DNA of 33,195 nucleotides from a virus. A program made the translations under genes and the position numbers. Shown here in pieces: positions 17,175 through 24,073 of this stretch. The DNA lies in IMG/VR virus record IMGVR_UViG_3300009167_000021, positions 1 to 33,195 of that record. One strand, given 5' to 3'. The notes beneath the pieces were generated by a model. That model was not told the DNA's origin and searched no databases. It saw only the letters and a list, made by a program, of their open reading frames with translations. Position 1 is the first letter of the stretch. Every line of letters starts with the position of its first letter.

Positions 17175-17482
17175 AAACGCTATTCTCACTTCTGGTAGCG
17201 TTCGCCCTCTGTGGGTGCGCTCGCTTCAGCACGAAACAAACGGACGTCAGCTATGACAACGGCAATACGAACAACCCGTCTCGGGAGATTACCACGAAAG
17301 CAGCGGCTTGGACGTTCTTCTCGGGCAAGTCGGCCCTCACGAACTGGAAGGCAACCCAGACCGACAAGACCCAAGGCGCAACCGTAGGGTCGCTTGTACA
17401 GGAGGGCGGGCAGACGAATCAGGTGTCGGACATTGTGGCTGCTGCGGTCGGCGCTGCCGTCAAGGCGACGATGAAGCCGTAG
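17171..17482 (+). CDS. Small lipoprotein (possible superinfection exclusion or spanin-like)
   Basis: GTG at 17171 overlaps the previous stop as GTGA. The 103-residue product has a short signal peptide and lipobox LCGC (FSLLVAFALCGCARFS), so Cys15 is likely lipidated. The mature part is Thr/Asn/Ala-rich without a known domain. Phage lipoproteins usually act in superinfection exclusion or as outer-membrane spanins; neither is proven here. Its end overlaps the convergent VRR-NUC gene by 23 bases, so the two operons read into each other. Confidence 0.65.
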   Translation: MKTLFSLLVAFALCGCARFSTKQTDVSYDNGNTNNPSREITTKAAAWTFFSGKSALTNWKATQTDKTQGATVGSLVQEGGQTNQVSDIVAAAVGAAVKATMKP

Positions 17483-17846
17483 GATGCGCGAGGGCGAGGT
17501 ACTCGGTCTTGCTGCGGATGCAGTGGACTGTGTGGCCCTTCAATTCGAGCTGGATTGAGAATCCAAGTTGAGCCGGGCGCAGCTTCCCGGTGCGCGACTT
17601 GCATTCAATCACGAGGACCCGGCCGCGGTCCGCAAAAATAATGAAGTCTGCGGCGCCCTCGTTGATCGTGGATTTCTTGTCCATCCTGGAATGGATATAC
17701 CCCCAGCCGTTAGCGCGGCAATCGGCCATGATGAACTCGTGCAGGTCGCTTTCCTCTTCAACACCATCATCTGGAATGTTCTCAGGCCGGGCGTTGCCCT
17801 TTAAGCGGGCAAGCATCCTCAGGTATTCTGCTTCGGTGATGATCAT
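17460..17846 (-). CDS. VRR-NUC-type PD-(D/E)XK nuclease
   Basis: I choose ATG 17846 (MIITEAEYLR, 128 residues), which overlaps the upstream stop as ATGA; the frame is open further upstream. The VRR-NUC core is clear: an acidic helix EEESDLHEF near residues 31-38, GAADFII with D67, VIECK with E81 and K83, and AQ near 92-93. The family cuts DNA and includes stand-alone phage endonucleases implicated in resolving branched DNA. It forms the last gene of the early operon, next to other recombination genes. Confidence 0.85.
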   Translation of the reverse strand: MIITEAEYLRMLARLKGNARPENIPDDGVEEESDLHEFIMADCRANGWGYIHSRMDKKSTINEGAADFIIFADRGRVLVIECKSRTGKLRPAQLGFSIQLELKGHTVHCIRSKTEYLALAHPTASSSP

Positions 17847-18070
17847 TGTTCCACGTGGAACTCCCGGGCACGTTTGAGCGCGTATATTGCACGAAAGATT
17901 TCGTCCAAGTCCAAAGGCCCAACCGGTAGTGGCCCACAGTTGTCTAGCATCCACAGAATGCCTCTGTTTGACCTGACCCAACCATTGGGCGCCGCTGGAA
18001 GAAAGATTCCCCCGGTGGACAGCACCAGCGAAGCGCCGAGGATTTGTCTCAGGAAATACCGTCTCTTCAT
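17843..18070 (-). CDS. Small protein with Tat-like signal sequence
   Basis: The 75-residue product starts MKRRYFLRQILGASLVLSTG, which matches a twin-arginine signal (R-R-x-F-L) followed by a hydrophobic stretch and APN. The remaining 45 residues (NRGILWMLDNCGPLPVGPLD, then EIFRAIYALKRAREFHVEQ) form no known domain. It overlaps the VRR-NUC gene by four bases and the upstream stop by one. A short Tat-like protein inside a recombination operon is odd. It could also be a plain membrane-anchored protein. Confidence 0.6.
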   Translation of the reverse strand: MKRRYFLRQILGASLVLSTGGIFLPAAPNGWVRSNRGILWMLDNCGPLPVGPLDLDEIFRAIYALKRAREFHVEQ

Positions 18071-18357
18071 CAGCCCCTTTCCAGTCCGCCGAACACCATG
18101 CCCTTTTCATTGGCGTAGCTCACGTAGATAGTGACCCCGTTGAAGAAGAGAACGCCGGGCTTGCATCGTGCCATGGCTCCCGCCTGCATGGCGTTTGGTG
18201 TCGGAGCTAGTGAATACATCGCCTCCAGACAGCCGCAGAAAGCTTCAAAGTCCTGGTGTCCCATGATACAGACGCACGGGAGAGGTTGACCAGAGGCCCG
18301 CTGTTCAGCGTATTGCCCCTGCTGAAACTCGGTAATGAGGTCACGCGCTTCGCTCAT
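18070..18357 (-). CDS. Small conserved phage-type protein, function unknown
   Basis: The 95-residue product (MSEARDLITEFQQGQYAEQR at the start, GVLFFNGVTIYVSYANEKG near the end) looks soluble, with four Cys (two in CVC and CGC contexts). It overlaps its neighbours by 1 and 17 bases, so it is part of the leftward operon. No domain recognised. Confidence 0.65.
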   Translation of the reverse strand: MSEARDLITEFQQGQYAEQRASGQPLPCVCIMGHQDFEAFCGCLEAMYSLAPTPNAMQAGAMARCKPGVLFFNGVTIYVSYANEKGMVFGGLERG

Positions 18358-18559
18358 GAGGTTTGGACTTCACCTTCAACTGAACCGGTTGGCCGTCGAT
18401 GGAGAATGTGACGGTGCTAACGTCGTCTTTAACGACGCGCAATAATCTGACCCACTGCGACAGGCCGAGGTGCACCACGTTACCGTCCCGTCGAACGCGT
18501 CTGAACGGCATCTGAAGCGCCTGCCCGTTTCCCAAATTAACGAGAATTGTGGTCGTCAC
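18341..18559 (-). CDS. Small beta-rich protein, function unknown
   Basis: The 72-residue product (MTTTILVNLGNGQALQMPFR start, VTFSIDGQPVQLKVKSKP end) is basic and beta-rich, like small nucleic-acid-associated proteins, but no known fold is visible. It overlaps the exonuclease stop by four bases. Function unknown. Confidence 0.6.
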   Translation of the reverse strand: MTTTILVNLGNGQALQMPFRRVRRDGNVVHLGLSQWVRLLRVVKDDVSTVTFSIDGQPVQLKVKSKPHERSA

Positions 18560-19707
18560 AACTCCTCGATGCTCCCCGCACTTTCTTTGGGCTCAATGAA
18601 TCCATCCAGCGCCTTCCGAACCCATTCCTTCGCTGCCTTCTCTGATGACAGGTTCTTCTGCACTCGCACGAACTTCGCCAGATCCTCTTTGCCCATGGAC
18701 AGACAGGCCCAAAGACCGTCCTCCTCGAATCCGTCGCCTTTCAGGAATTCGAATGCTTCCTTGACCAGCACGATTGGATCCAGTGCCCGGCCCTTTCCGA
18801 CTTTGAGTCCAAGGGCGGCGAGTTCTTCTGGTGGCATCTTCTTCAAGCGCGAGACAACGGCGTCCAGAATCTTTTCCACGATGCTCTTGGATTGCCAGAG
18901 GCGCTTCAGGTCTGCGCCAACCATCCTGTCAACAGCCGCTTCGATGTCGGCCTTCTTCACTGCGCCATCGGCAATGACCGACGGCAGAAGCGAGTACGCG
19001 CCCGCGCTCCGGCAGTAGCTTTTGCCTGGGCAATAGTTGCAGTGCGGCCCGGGGATCAGCGGCGCGTCCTCCTGCTCCATCTGCCACAGGTGGTACATGA
19101 TATGCCGGTCTGCGTTCTCCAGGTCGTTCAGAGTGTAATCGCAATAGTCCCCTGCGCCGACCTTCAACCGGGCCTTGCAGTGCGCCACACGGAGGCGCCG
19201 AATCTCGGGACGTTCTTTCCAGAGGCAAACGCCCTGCACGCGCAGTTGTGTCGAGCGCGGCGAAGGCACGAGTTTCTTCACCCAACCGCTCTTCAGATCC
19301 ACGATCAACGCCGCATCCTGAGAACAGAAATGCCGGTCCAGTTTGGCACTGGTCAGCGGTTCGAGTGTGTCAGGGTGCCGGTACCATAGCCTTTCTTCGC
19401 GTGGCCCTTCCTCGCAATCGGGCAGGTTGTAATCCCGCATCCAGCCCTGGACGAGTTGGTCGAGGAACTTAAGACCCTGGTTGTAGACCTCCAGTTGTTC
19501 CTCGGACAACGGCAGCGTGTTACCGGTCTCGAAGGCTTGGTGGATCAGCGTGCCTTCGTCAGCGTCCGGCCCGGCCGGGGAAGACAATACCTCGGCGGGG
19601 AGGGTCGCACACAGCTTTTTCTTGCCGGGACAGGACCAGCCTGCGTTATCGCTGGCAGAGATTAGTCCCAGGCGTTCGTCGTCTTGGTCGAGGGGCTGTC
19701 GGTTCAT
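18556..19707 (-). CDS. Cas4/RecB-like PD-(D/E)XK exonuclease (DUF2800-like)
   Basis: The 383-residue protein has the PD-(D/E)XK order: GTLIHQAFE with H56, D124 in SAKLDRHF, D137 and K139 in VDLKSGW, then a Q/R helix near 154-158. One Cys near the N-terminus (C26) and three after the core (C223-x2-C226-x5-C232) match the four-Cys [4Fe-4S] layout of Cas4 and AddB nucleases. The DUF2800 group of phage exonucleases looks like this. It sits with the annealing-protein candidate, so the two may act as a Red-like recombination pair. Confidence 0.85.
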   Translation of the reverse strand: MNRQPLDQDDERLGLISASDNAGWSCPGKKKLCATLPAEVLSSPAGPDADEGTLIHQAFETGNTLPLSEEQLEVYNQGLKFLDQLVQGWMRDYNLPDCEEGPREERLWYRHPDTLEPLTSAKLDRHFCSQDAALIVDLKSGWVKKLVPSPRSTQLRVQGVCLWKERPEIRRLRVAHCKARLKVGAGDYCDYTLNDLENADRHIMYHLWQMEQEDAPLIPGPHCNYCPGKSYCRSAGAYSLLPSVIADGAVKKADIEAAVDRMVGADLKRLWQSKSIVEKILDAVVSRLKKMPPEELAALGLKVGKGRALDPIVLVKEAFEFLKGDGFEEDGLWACLSMGKEDLAKFVRVQKNLSSEKAAKEWVRKALDGFIEPKESAGSIEEL

Positions 19708-19708
19708 T

Positions 19709-19927
19709 TTAGATCTCGTATTCAGGTTCTTGGGCTACAAGGTCGTATGCCCTGTGGATGGCGCGGACGAGTTCATCAAGGGTAGCGCCTGAGTCCCGGA
19801 GGGAGACGTGCTCCCGGATCAGTCGTCGCTGCGTTTGAAAGGGCAGTCGGACGTGCAGATCGGCATGCGCCTGCAACGCATCGGTGATGCGCGCAGTGTC
19901 CGGATCCCGATAGGCCAGCAGATTCAT
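19709..19927 (-). CDS. Small helical protein between exonuclease and DHH gene
   Basis: The 72-residue product is charged and helical (DPDTARITDALQAHADLHVR, then LDELVRAIHRAYDLVAQEPE). It is separated by one base from the exonuclease start and by 18 bases from the DHH gene. Position suggests an accessory of the recombination genes. No domain recognised. Confidence 0.6.
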   Translation of the reverse strand: MNLLAYRDPDTARITDALQAHADLHVRLPFQTQRRLIREHVSLRDSGATLDELVRAIHRAYDLVAQEPEYEI

Positions 19928-19945
19928 GGTTTGGTTTCGGGCGGT

Positions 19946-20857
19946 TCACGTTGACCCAAGCAGTATGCGATTCGCTGGCGGGAGCCAGAATGGATACAAA
20001 GCCTGAAAACCGCACGCGCCCCTATGCCCGCCTCCACCGTACTTCACTGCAATGGCGGACAGGTCCAGATCGGTGCGGTGGCGGGCATGGTAGAGACTCA
20101 CAATCCATTCCTTGCCGTTGAAGAAGAAACCCATCAGCGCGTCATGCCCAGTCTCCGGCACATCCCTTGCCGCGAACGCCAGAGAGTTGCAACGTGCCGT
20201 GTTCAGGGCCAGGAACTTTAGCCCTTCAAACTCGATGATAAACGAACGCGTTGTGACAATGGAAGCGTCAACGTTCTGCGCGTAACGCTGGGCAATCTCA
20301 CCTTCTTTAACGAGGGCATCCGTGTACCCGGTGTTCTGTGACAGCAGCATATCCCATGCGATGTCCTTTTGAATGCGCAATCCATACTGGAACGTTTCTG
20401 CCCGCGGGTCGCTCCGGTCCCACACGTCGTACTCCCCGGCGAGTTGCACCGCGAGGGGTTCATCGACTTCGCATGCAAGATATTTCTCCTTGCGCGGCAA
20501 TTCCTGGTCCTGTGGAACCGAATTTATTGTGAACCACTGCCACGCCAGACGGCACGCGGCCACGCCGTCGATGCGATAGCCAACAAGGTCCGGTGGGTGC
20601 GACTTGATAGCGCTGGCGTGGTGATCGATCCACACCAGCCGCCGATGGTTCAGTAAGTAGATCAATGGCATGGGCCAGCCAAAAGGTTTGTCAGTTGGCA
20701 GGTCCATAACGTAAACGTCACCCTCGGTCGGGATTGGAATTGGAGGATCTCCATAGTTCCACCCAATGAACGTGGTGTCCTCTGGCAAAAACTTGCGGGC
20801 AATCTCACGGCAGAAAATGCCGTCGTAATCGGCGCTGTGGAAAATCACGGTTGTCAT
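19946..20857 (-). CDS. DHH/DHHA1-family phosphoesterase
   Basis: From ATG 20857 (MTTVIFHSADYDG; the frame also opens at 20890) the 303-residue protein carries the DHH motifs: HxADxDG with D10 and D12, D52 in VMDL, DHH at 78-80, D144 in EYDVWD, and the DHHA1 glycine-rich GGGGHRGACGF at 274-284. The family hydrolyses phosphodiesters in oligonucleotides or cyclic dinucleotides using two metal ions. In a phage it could recycle short oligonucleotides from the nucleases nearby, or degrade nucleotide signals used in host defence. The sequence does not say which. Confidence 0.85.
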   Translation of the reverse strand: MTTVIFHSADYDGIFCREIARKFLPEDTTFIGWNYGDPPIPIPTEGDVYVMDLPTDKPFGWPMPLIYLLNHRRLVWIDHHASAIKSHPPDLVGYRIDGVAACRLAWQWFTINSVPQDQELPRKEKYLACEVDEPLAVQLAGEYDVWDRSDPRAETFQYGLRIQKDIAWDMLLSQNTGYTDALVKEGEIAQRYAQNVDASIVTTRSFIIEFEGLKFLALNTARCNSLAFAARDVPETGHDALMGFFFNGKEWIVSLYHARHRTDLDLSAIAVKYGGGGHRGACGFQALYPFWLPPANRILLGST

Positions 20858-20875
20858 GGTGAGAGAAGGAGAATT

Positions 20876-20910
20876 GGGAAGCCCGGCCATTCCTAGGAGA
20901 CCGGGCTCCC
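20876..20910 (-). other. GC-rich hairpin upstream of DHH gene
   Basis: AGCCCGG (20880-20886) pairs with CCGGGCT (20901-20907), extended by GGG/CCC across a bulge, with a loop containing TCCTAGGA. It overlaps the alternative start at 20890, which favours the 20857 start. It resembles the stem at 27763-27787. No T-run follows on either strand. Confidence 0.5.
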
Positions 20911-20921
20911 CTTGTTCATAG

Positions 20922-20940
20922 TACGCGAAAGGGTCAGAAC
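20922..20940 (-). repeat. 19-nt repeat, copy A
   Basis: TACGCGAAAGGGTCAGAAC here (plus strand) differs in one base from 21207-21225. It lies directly after the stop of the 20941-21201 gene and just before an 8-codon open frame (MNKGSPVS, 20919-20893) that ends shortly before the DHH start. Confidence 0.65.
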
Positions 20941-21201
20941 TCAGTTGTTGGAGTCGATGTGCCTGATGCTGGCGATGCTGGTGATCATCGTTTCCTTGGG
21001 TTGTTCATTCCAAGGGTTTGTCTTCGGCTTAAGTTCAGCGAAAGTCCAGTTGGGTTTGATGTCCGCCCACGACCACGCTTCTTTCCCGTCCACATGAAGA
21101 TGGAATAGCGGTTTCTCTTTAGGCATTTCCGGGTGATCGAGTGATAATAGTAGCTTCTCGATTTCTGCCGCAATGCGCTGTTTTTCTGTTAGACTGAACA
21201 T
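20941..21201 (-). CDS. Small protein between annealing-type and DHH genes
   Basis: I start at ATG 21201 (MFSLTEKQRIAAEIEKLLLS, 86 residues); the open frame extends upstream into the previous gene. The product has an N-terminal helix, a central beta part (KPLFHLHVDGKEAWSWADIK) and a charged end. The start has no Shine-Dalgarno and is preceded five bases upstream by the repeated 19-nt element. No domain recognised. Confidence 0.65.
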   Translation of the reverse strand: MFSLTEKQRIAAEIEKLLLSLDHPEMPKEKPLFHLHVDGKEAWSWADIKPNWTFAELKPKTNPWNEQPKETMITSIASIRHIDSNN

Positions 21202-21206
21202 AAAGA

Positions 21207-21225
21207 TACGCGAAAGGGTTAGAAC
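21207..21225 (-). repeat. 19-nt repeat, copy B
   Basis: TACGCGAAAGGGTTAGAAC on the plus strand. It covers the stop codon of the 21219-22505 gene and ends five bases before the ATG at 21201. Confidence 0.65.
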
Positions 21226-22505
21226 GCTGGTTGTTCCTTGATTTTCGGCAGGATATTCGGCCACGTCTTCAGCATCTGGTTGTACTTCGCCGTGCTTAGT
21301 TCAGTCAGCTTCCGCTGTTCCGGCTTGGCCAGCTTCACTTCATGCGCCCAGTTCATGACCTGGGGTTCGCTTACGCCGTTCTTGTGCATCATCAAGCGGA
21401 CGTTTTGCAGCTCATCACTCTCGTTCGAGTTCGGCACGAATGGCGCAGCCGGTTCTGACTGTGTGGCAGGTTCAGCCGGTGCCGGTGTCGGGACTTGCAT
21501 TGTTATTGTTGTCGTAGTTGTGGTCTGCGTTTGCGATGCTGGCGCAAGACCCGCGGCGGCTTCAGCTTCCTCGTCGGAGGGTTCGACCTTCTCTTTAGCG
21601 CTATTGTCCTGTGGCGCATTGGTGGATGGCTGCTGTGCTGGTGGTGTTGTGGATGTCACGACAGCGGGCGCCGTTTTTTTCGTCTCCTGAGTCGGCGGCT
21701 TCGGTTGTCCGGGAATCTCCGGGGCTTTGGTTGCGGGCCTCACGGGCGCAAAAATCTCCTCGATGGAACACCCTTCCTGCCCGTCCTTGATGGCCGTAAA
21801 CAGGCCAAAAAGAACCTCAAGATCCGAGAGTTCAATCTCTTCCACTGTTTTCTTCTCCACCTTAGCGAGTAGTTGTTCGGTGGTGACCCCGATCTTGCTG
21901 AACTTTTCGATGGCCCGGGCACGCCGTTGCACAAGAGATTTGGCCGTTCCGATGGCCACAGCTTTGGCCTGTTCGAACACAGGCTTGATTAGGGCCAGCG
22001 GGACGATCTTGTAAATAGCGTCGCGAAAGGCGATTGCACTGCAAGCGTTGGTAGCAAGATTGATGTCGTCCTCGTCGATGGCGAGTTTGCTCTTCTTTTT
22101 TGTGATACGGCGCCGTTTCTCCATGCTGACCGTGATGTTGTTCTCAAGGTCGGTAGCGATTGCCTGGACAACCACGTGCGGGTTCTCACCGTTGACCACG
22201 GATTGAATGATACGCGAACCTGCCCGGAGATTGCCGTAGCACGATGCCGCAATCTCAGCCAGCCGGACGCTTGGTCCCTGGATTAACTTCCCGCCTCTGG
22301 GCAGAGAGTAGAAGCAGGACTCTGCGGTCTCTTCATCCAAAGTGGCGAAGCTCATCATCTTGGCCTTTACTCGGGCCAGTTCGCGGGGGTATTTGCGTGC
22401 GGTAGCGATGGAAATGTCTACCTCTGCGCGGGTGACTGCCTCAACCGCTGATGGGGCGAGGACTTCGAGGGGCGCCTCACTACTGCCCATGCTTTGGTCG
22501 TTCAT
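21219..22505 (-). CDS. Phage recombination protein candidate (annealing-type family)
   Basis: The 428-residue protein has a conserved N-terminal half, including CFYSLPRGGKLIQGPSVRLA at about residues 64-83 and KRRRITKKKSKL near 130-141. From memory this family is common in phages beside DUF2800-type exonucleases and is suspected to include single-strand annealing or replication proteins. Residues 255-350 are a Pro/Thr-rich disordered linker, followed by a small helical C-terminal domain (NVRLMMHKNGVSEPQVMNWA). Its place in the same operon as the exonuclease supports a Red-like partner. The exact activity is inferred. Confidence 0.65.
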   Translation of the reverse strand: MNDQSMGSSEAPLEVLAPSAVEAVTRAEVDISIATARKYPRELARVKAKMMSFATLDEETAESCFYSLPRGGKLIQGPSVRLAEIAASCYGNLRAGSRIIQSVVNGENPHVVVQAIATDLENNITVSMEKRRRITKKKSKLAIDEDDINLATNACSAIAFRDAIYKIVPLALIKPVFEQAKAVAIGTAKSLVQRRARAIEKFSKIGVTTEQLLAKVEKKTVEEIELSDLEVLFGLFTAIKDGQEGCSIEEIFAPVRPATKAPEIPGQPKPPTQETKKTAPAVVTSTTPPAQQPSTNAPQDNSAKEKVEPSDEEAEAAAGLAPASQTQTTTTTTITMQVPTPAPAEPATQSEPAAPFVPNSNESDELQNVRLMMHKNGVSEPQVMNWAHEVKLAKPEQRKLTELSTAKYNQMLKTWPNILPKIKEQPAF

Positions 22506-22747
22506 GCCGGATTATTGTTGGATGTTGTTACTGGTGTTGATGTTGTTGCTTGTGTATTTCTGTCGTTTGGTGCTGATTCGGGGGGTGGCAGAAAAACTCC
22601 TGCTTTTTCGGCCAGCTTTTTATGCATGGCGCGAATGCCTGCTTTGCCTGCTTTAGATTTCTGTTCTCGGGTGCCGCGTTTGCCGCCTTTGCGGCCCCAC
22701 TGGACGAAATAAGCGCGGACTTCAGGTGGAAGATTGGATTTGTTCAT
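22502..22747 (-). CDS. Small basic protein
   Basis: The 81-residue product starts MNKSNLPPEVRAYFVQWGRK and continues with a Lys/Arg-rich helix (KGGKRGTREQKSKAGKAGIR) and a disordered Thr/Asn/Pro tail. The PPEVRAYF-WGRKGGK pattern occurs in small phage and plasmid basic proteins. A DNA-binding role is plausible from charge. It overlaps both neighbours by four bases (ATGA). Confidence 0.65.
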   Translation of the reverse strand: MNKSNLPPEVRAYFVQWGRKGGKRGTREQKSKAGKAGIRAMHKKLAEKAGVFLPPPESAPNDRNTQATTSTPVTTSNNNPA

Positions 22748-23067
22748 TTAGTCCCTTGTTGGGTACGGAGGGTCGCGAGGGCGTCTCTACCTCTACTCCG
22801 TATGGCTTCTCTCTGAGACGCACTAAGATTTGCCCATCTGCGCTGCGCAGCAGCTTCATTTGGGGTTAATCCGAGGAGTGGCAAAGCGTCTGCGTACTGG
22901 GATCCGATTCTGGCCCGTATCGTTTTTGCCAAGGTGCATTTTTGTTCTTTGTCGCCCGTATCGGCCAATCGTTCACCTTGCCTGGGATCCAGCGGGCAAT
23001 GATTCACGGAGCAATGGTCCCAACGCGGGCATTCTTTGTAGGGTGTGACGTCAAGAACTGTGGCCAC
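22744..23067 (-). CDS. Cys-cluster protein heading the recombination operon
   Basis: The frame opens at a TTG (23091), but I favour GTG 23067 (VATVLDVTPYKECPRWDHC, 107 residues). The start is uncertain. Four Cys with spacing C-x5-C-x4-C ... C (CPRWDHCSVNHC, then KCTLAK) suggest a metal site. The rest is helical and basic (RRWANLSASQREAIRSRGRD). It is the first gene after a promoter-like sequence at 23075-23102. Function unknown. Confidence 0.6.
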   Translation of the reverse strand: MATVLDVTPYKECPRWDHCSVNHCPLDPRQGERLADTGDKEQKCTLAKTIRARIGSQYADALPLLGLTPNEAAAQRRWANLSASQREAIRSRGRDALATLRTQQGTK

Positions 23068-23074
23068 GACCGCG

Positions 23075-23102
23075 ATGCTACCAGAACCCAACAGCCTGTC
23101 AA
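23075..23102 (-). promoter_or_regulatory. Leftward sigma-70-like promoter candidate
   Basis: Minus strand TTGACA (23102-23097), 16-bp spacer, TAGCAT (23080-23075). It follows the structured element at 23126-23205 and would drive the recombination operon. The predicted transcript would start near the favoured GTG, so it may be nearly leaderless. Confidence 0.4.
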
Positions 23103-23125
23103 TACATCAATCTGGTTGAGAGATT

Positions 23126-23205
23126 GCAGGACACCCAGCCAGGATCCCCGGGGGAAACCAAAGCCCCGGTGGCGGGTACCAGCCGCCAAGAGCCGGGTGC
23201 CCTGC
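23126..23205 (-). ncRNA. 80-nt structured element with three stems
   Basis: On the minus strand an outer stem GCAGGGCACCC/GGGTGTCCTGC (one G-U) encloses two perfect hairpins: TGGCGG-loop-CCGCCA (23170-23188) and CCGGGG-loop-CCCCGG (23148-23169). The wobble makes pairing better on the minus strand, the direction of transcription. It lies in the 120-nt gap between the operons. It could be a terminator, a processing signal or a small RNA; no known class recognised. Confidence 0.5.
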
Positions 23206-23211
23206 ACAAAG

Positions 23212-23406
23212 TTACTTCTGTTTTTCCCAGATCGCTTTGCTGTCCTCGGTCCGAACCCAACGGTAACCTTGGCAGATGGCTTTTTCGAGGAGTCTAGCCG
23301 GTTGGTCGCTGGCAAGGTAAGCATCCGGGTTTTCTTCTGCGTCATGCGCAAACATGGCGTAACAAATCTCTGCGTCGATGACGATGTAGTCGTAGTGAGG
23401 CGTCAT
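23212..23406 (-). CDS. Small protein, function unknown
   Basis: The 64-residue product (MTPHYDYIVIDAEICYAMFA at the start, GYRWVRTEDSKAIW near the end) overlaps the DUF7694 gene by four bases, so the two are likely translated together. It is the last gene before the structured gap. No domain recognised. Confidence 0.6.
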   Translation of the reverse strand: MTPHYDYIVIDAEICYAMFAHDAEENPDAYLASDQPARLLEKAICQGYRWVRTEDSKAIWEKQK

Positions 23407-23894
23407 ATCGGCCTCTGTTTTGATTTGCCTACAGTCACACTGCCGTCGTTGACCAGCCGTTCAGTGAACCCAAACGGGAAACGGTATGCCGGATCCGAAA
23501 CACACCAGAGCCAATACTGGTTGCTTGAGTCCACCAACCGGGACTCCGCCGGGTACAACTGCACTGCTTCGCACTCCGGCCCGACCAGTTGATTCTTGAT
23601 CGCTTGAAAATCCCGCCAGTCATTACAGGGTTCCCTGTCGTTGCGTTTGATGCTGAGGACCACAAGGCCCTCCGGATGACGCCGGAAGCCGACTTGGTAA
23701 GTCTCGTTGCGCCATTGTTCCATGTCGCGCTCGCGGTCCACGAACTCACGGACCAGTTGTTCGATGGTTTCGTCGGTCGCGCCAGGAAAAGCGTTGCGAA
23801 ACTCAGGTACGCCTTCACGCCATTTCTTTACGACATCGGCGCGGATAAGTTCGTACTCGGACTCGGGGATGTATGCTTCTTCGAGTGGGTTCAT
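23403..23894 (-). CDS. DUF7694-like protein
   Basis: The 163-residue protein has an N-terminal helical part (residues 1-70) and a C-terminal domain matching the DUF7694 pattern: VLSIKRNDREPCNDWRDFQA, KNQLVGPECEAVQLYPAESR, then QYWLWCV and FPFGF-ERLV. The family is widespread in phages and mobile elements without a known role. It overlaps both neighbours by four bases. Confidence 0.75.
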   Translation of the reverse strand: MNPLEEAYIPESEYELIRADVVKKWREGVPEFRNAFPGATDETIEQLVREFVDRERDMEQWRNETYQVGFRRHPEGLVVLSIKRNDREPCNDWRDFQAIKNQLVGPECEAVQLYPAESRLVDSSNQYWLWCVSDPAYRFPFGFTERLVNDGSVTVGKSKQRPI

Positions 23895-24073
23895 TTCCTC
23901 AGTATCCTTCTCAATGCCCAGTCGGAGAACCGCCGGGCGGGTTTAAGCGTGCGGTTGGCTTTCCAGTGTTGGTAAGCCGCGCTAAGAATAATCAATGCGA
24001 AGTACGCCAGCAGCAGTATGACTACCTGCCACCAAAGCCACGTTAGAATGCGCCCAAAGCTCATAGCAAACAT
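23891..24073 (-). CDS. Small membrane protein
   Basis: The 60-residue product has one long membrane helix (ILTWLWWQVVILLLAYFALI) and a basic C-terminal tail (PARRFSDWALRRILRK), which predicts the tail on the cytoplasmic side. It overlaps the DUF7694 gene by four bases. Possibly an exclusion or early host-takeover peptide; unproven. Confidence 0.6.
   Translation of the reverse strand: MFAMSFGRILTWLWWQVVILLLAYFALIILSAAYQHWKANRTLKPARRFSDWALRRILRK

Noticed and set aside
17460-18110. 88-residue N-terminal extension of the VRR-NUC protein
   Set aside because: The extension is antisense-like or out-of-frame reading of the Tat-like gene; ATG 17846 overlaps that gene's stop cleanly and begins the conserved domain.
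23004-23351. 115-residue leftward frame through the structured gap
   Set aside because: It covers two genes in other frames and has no domain or ribosome site; the sequence is better explained by the hairpins.
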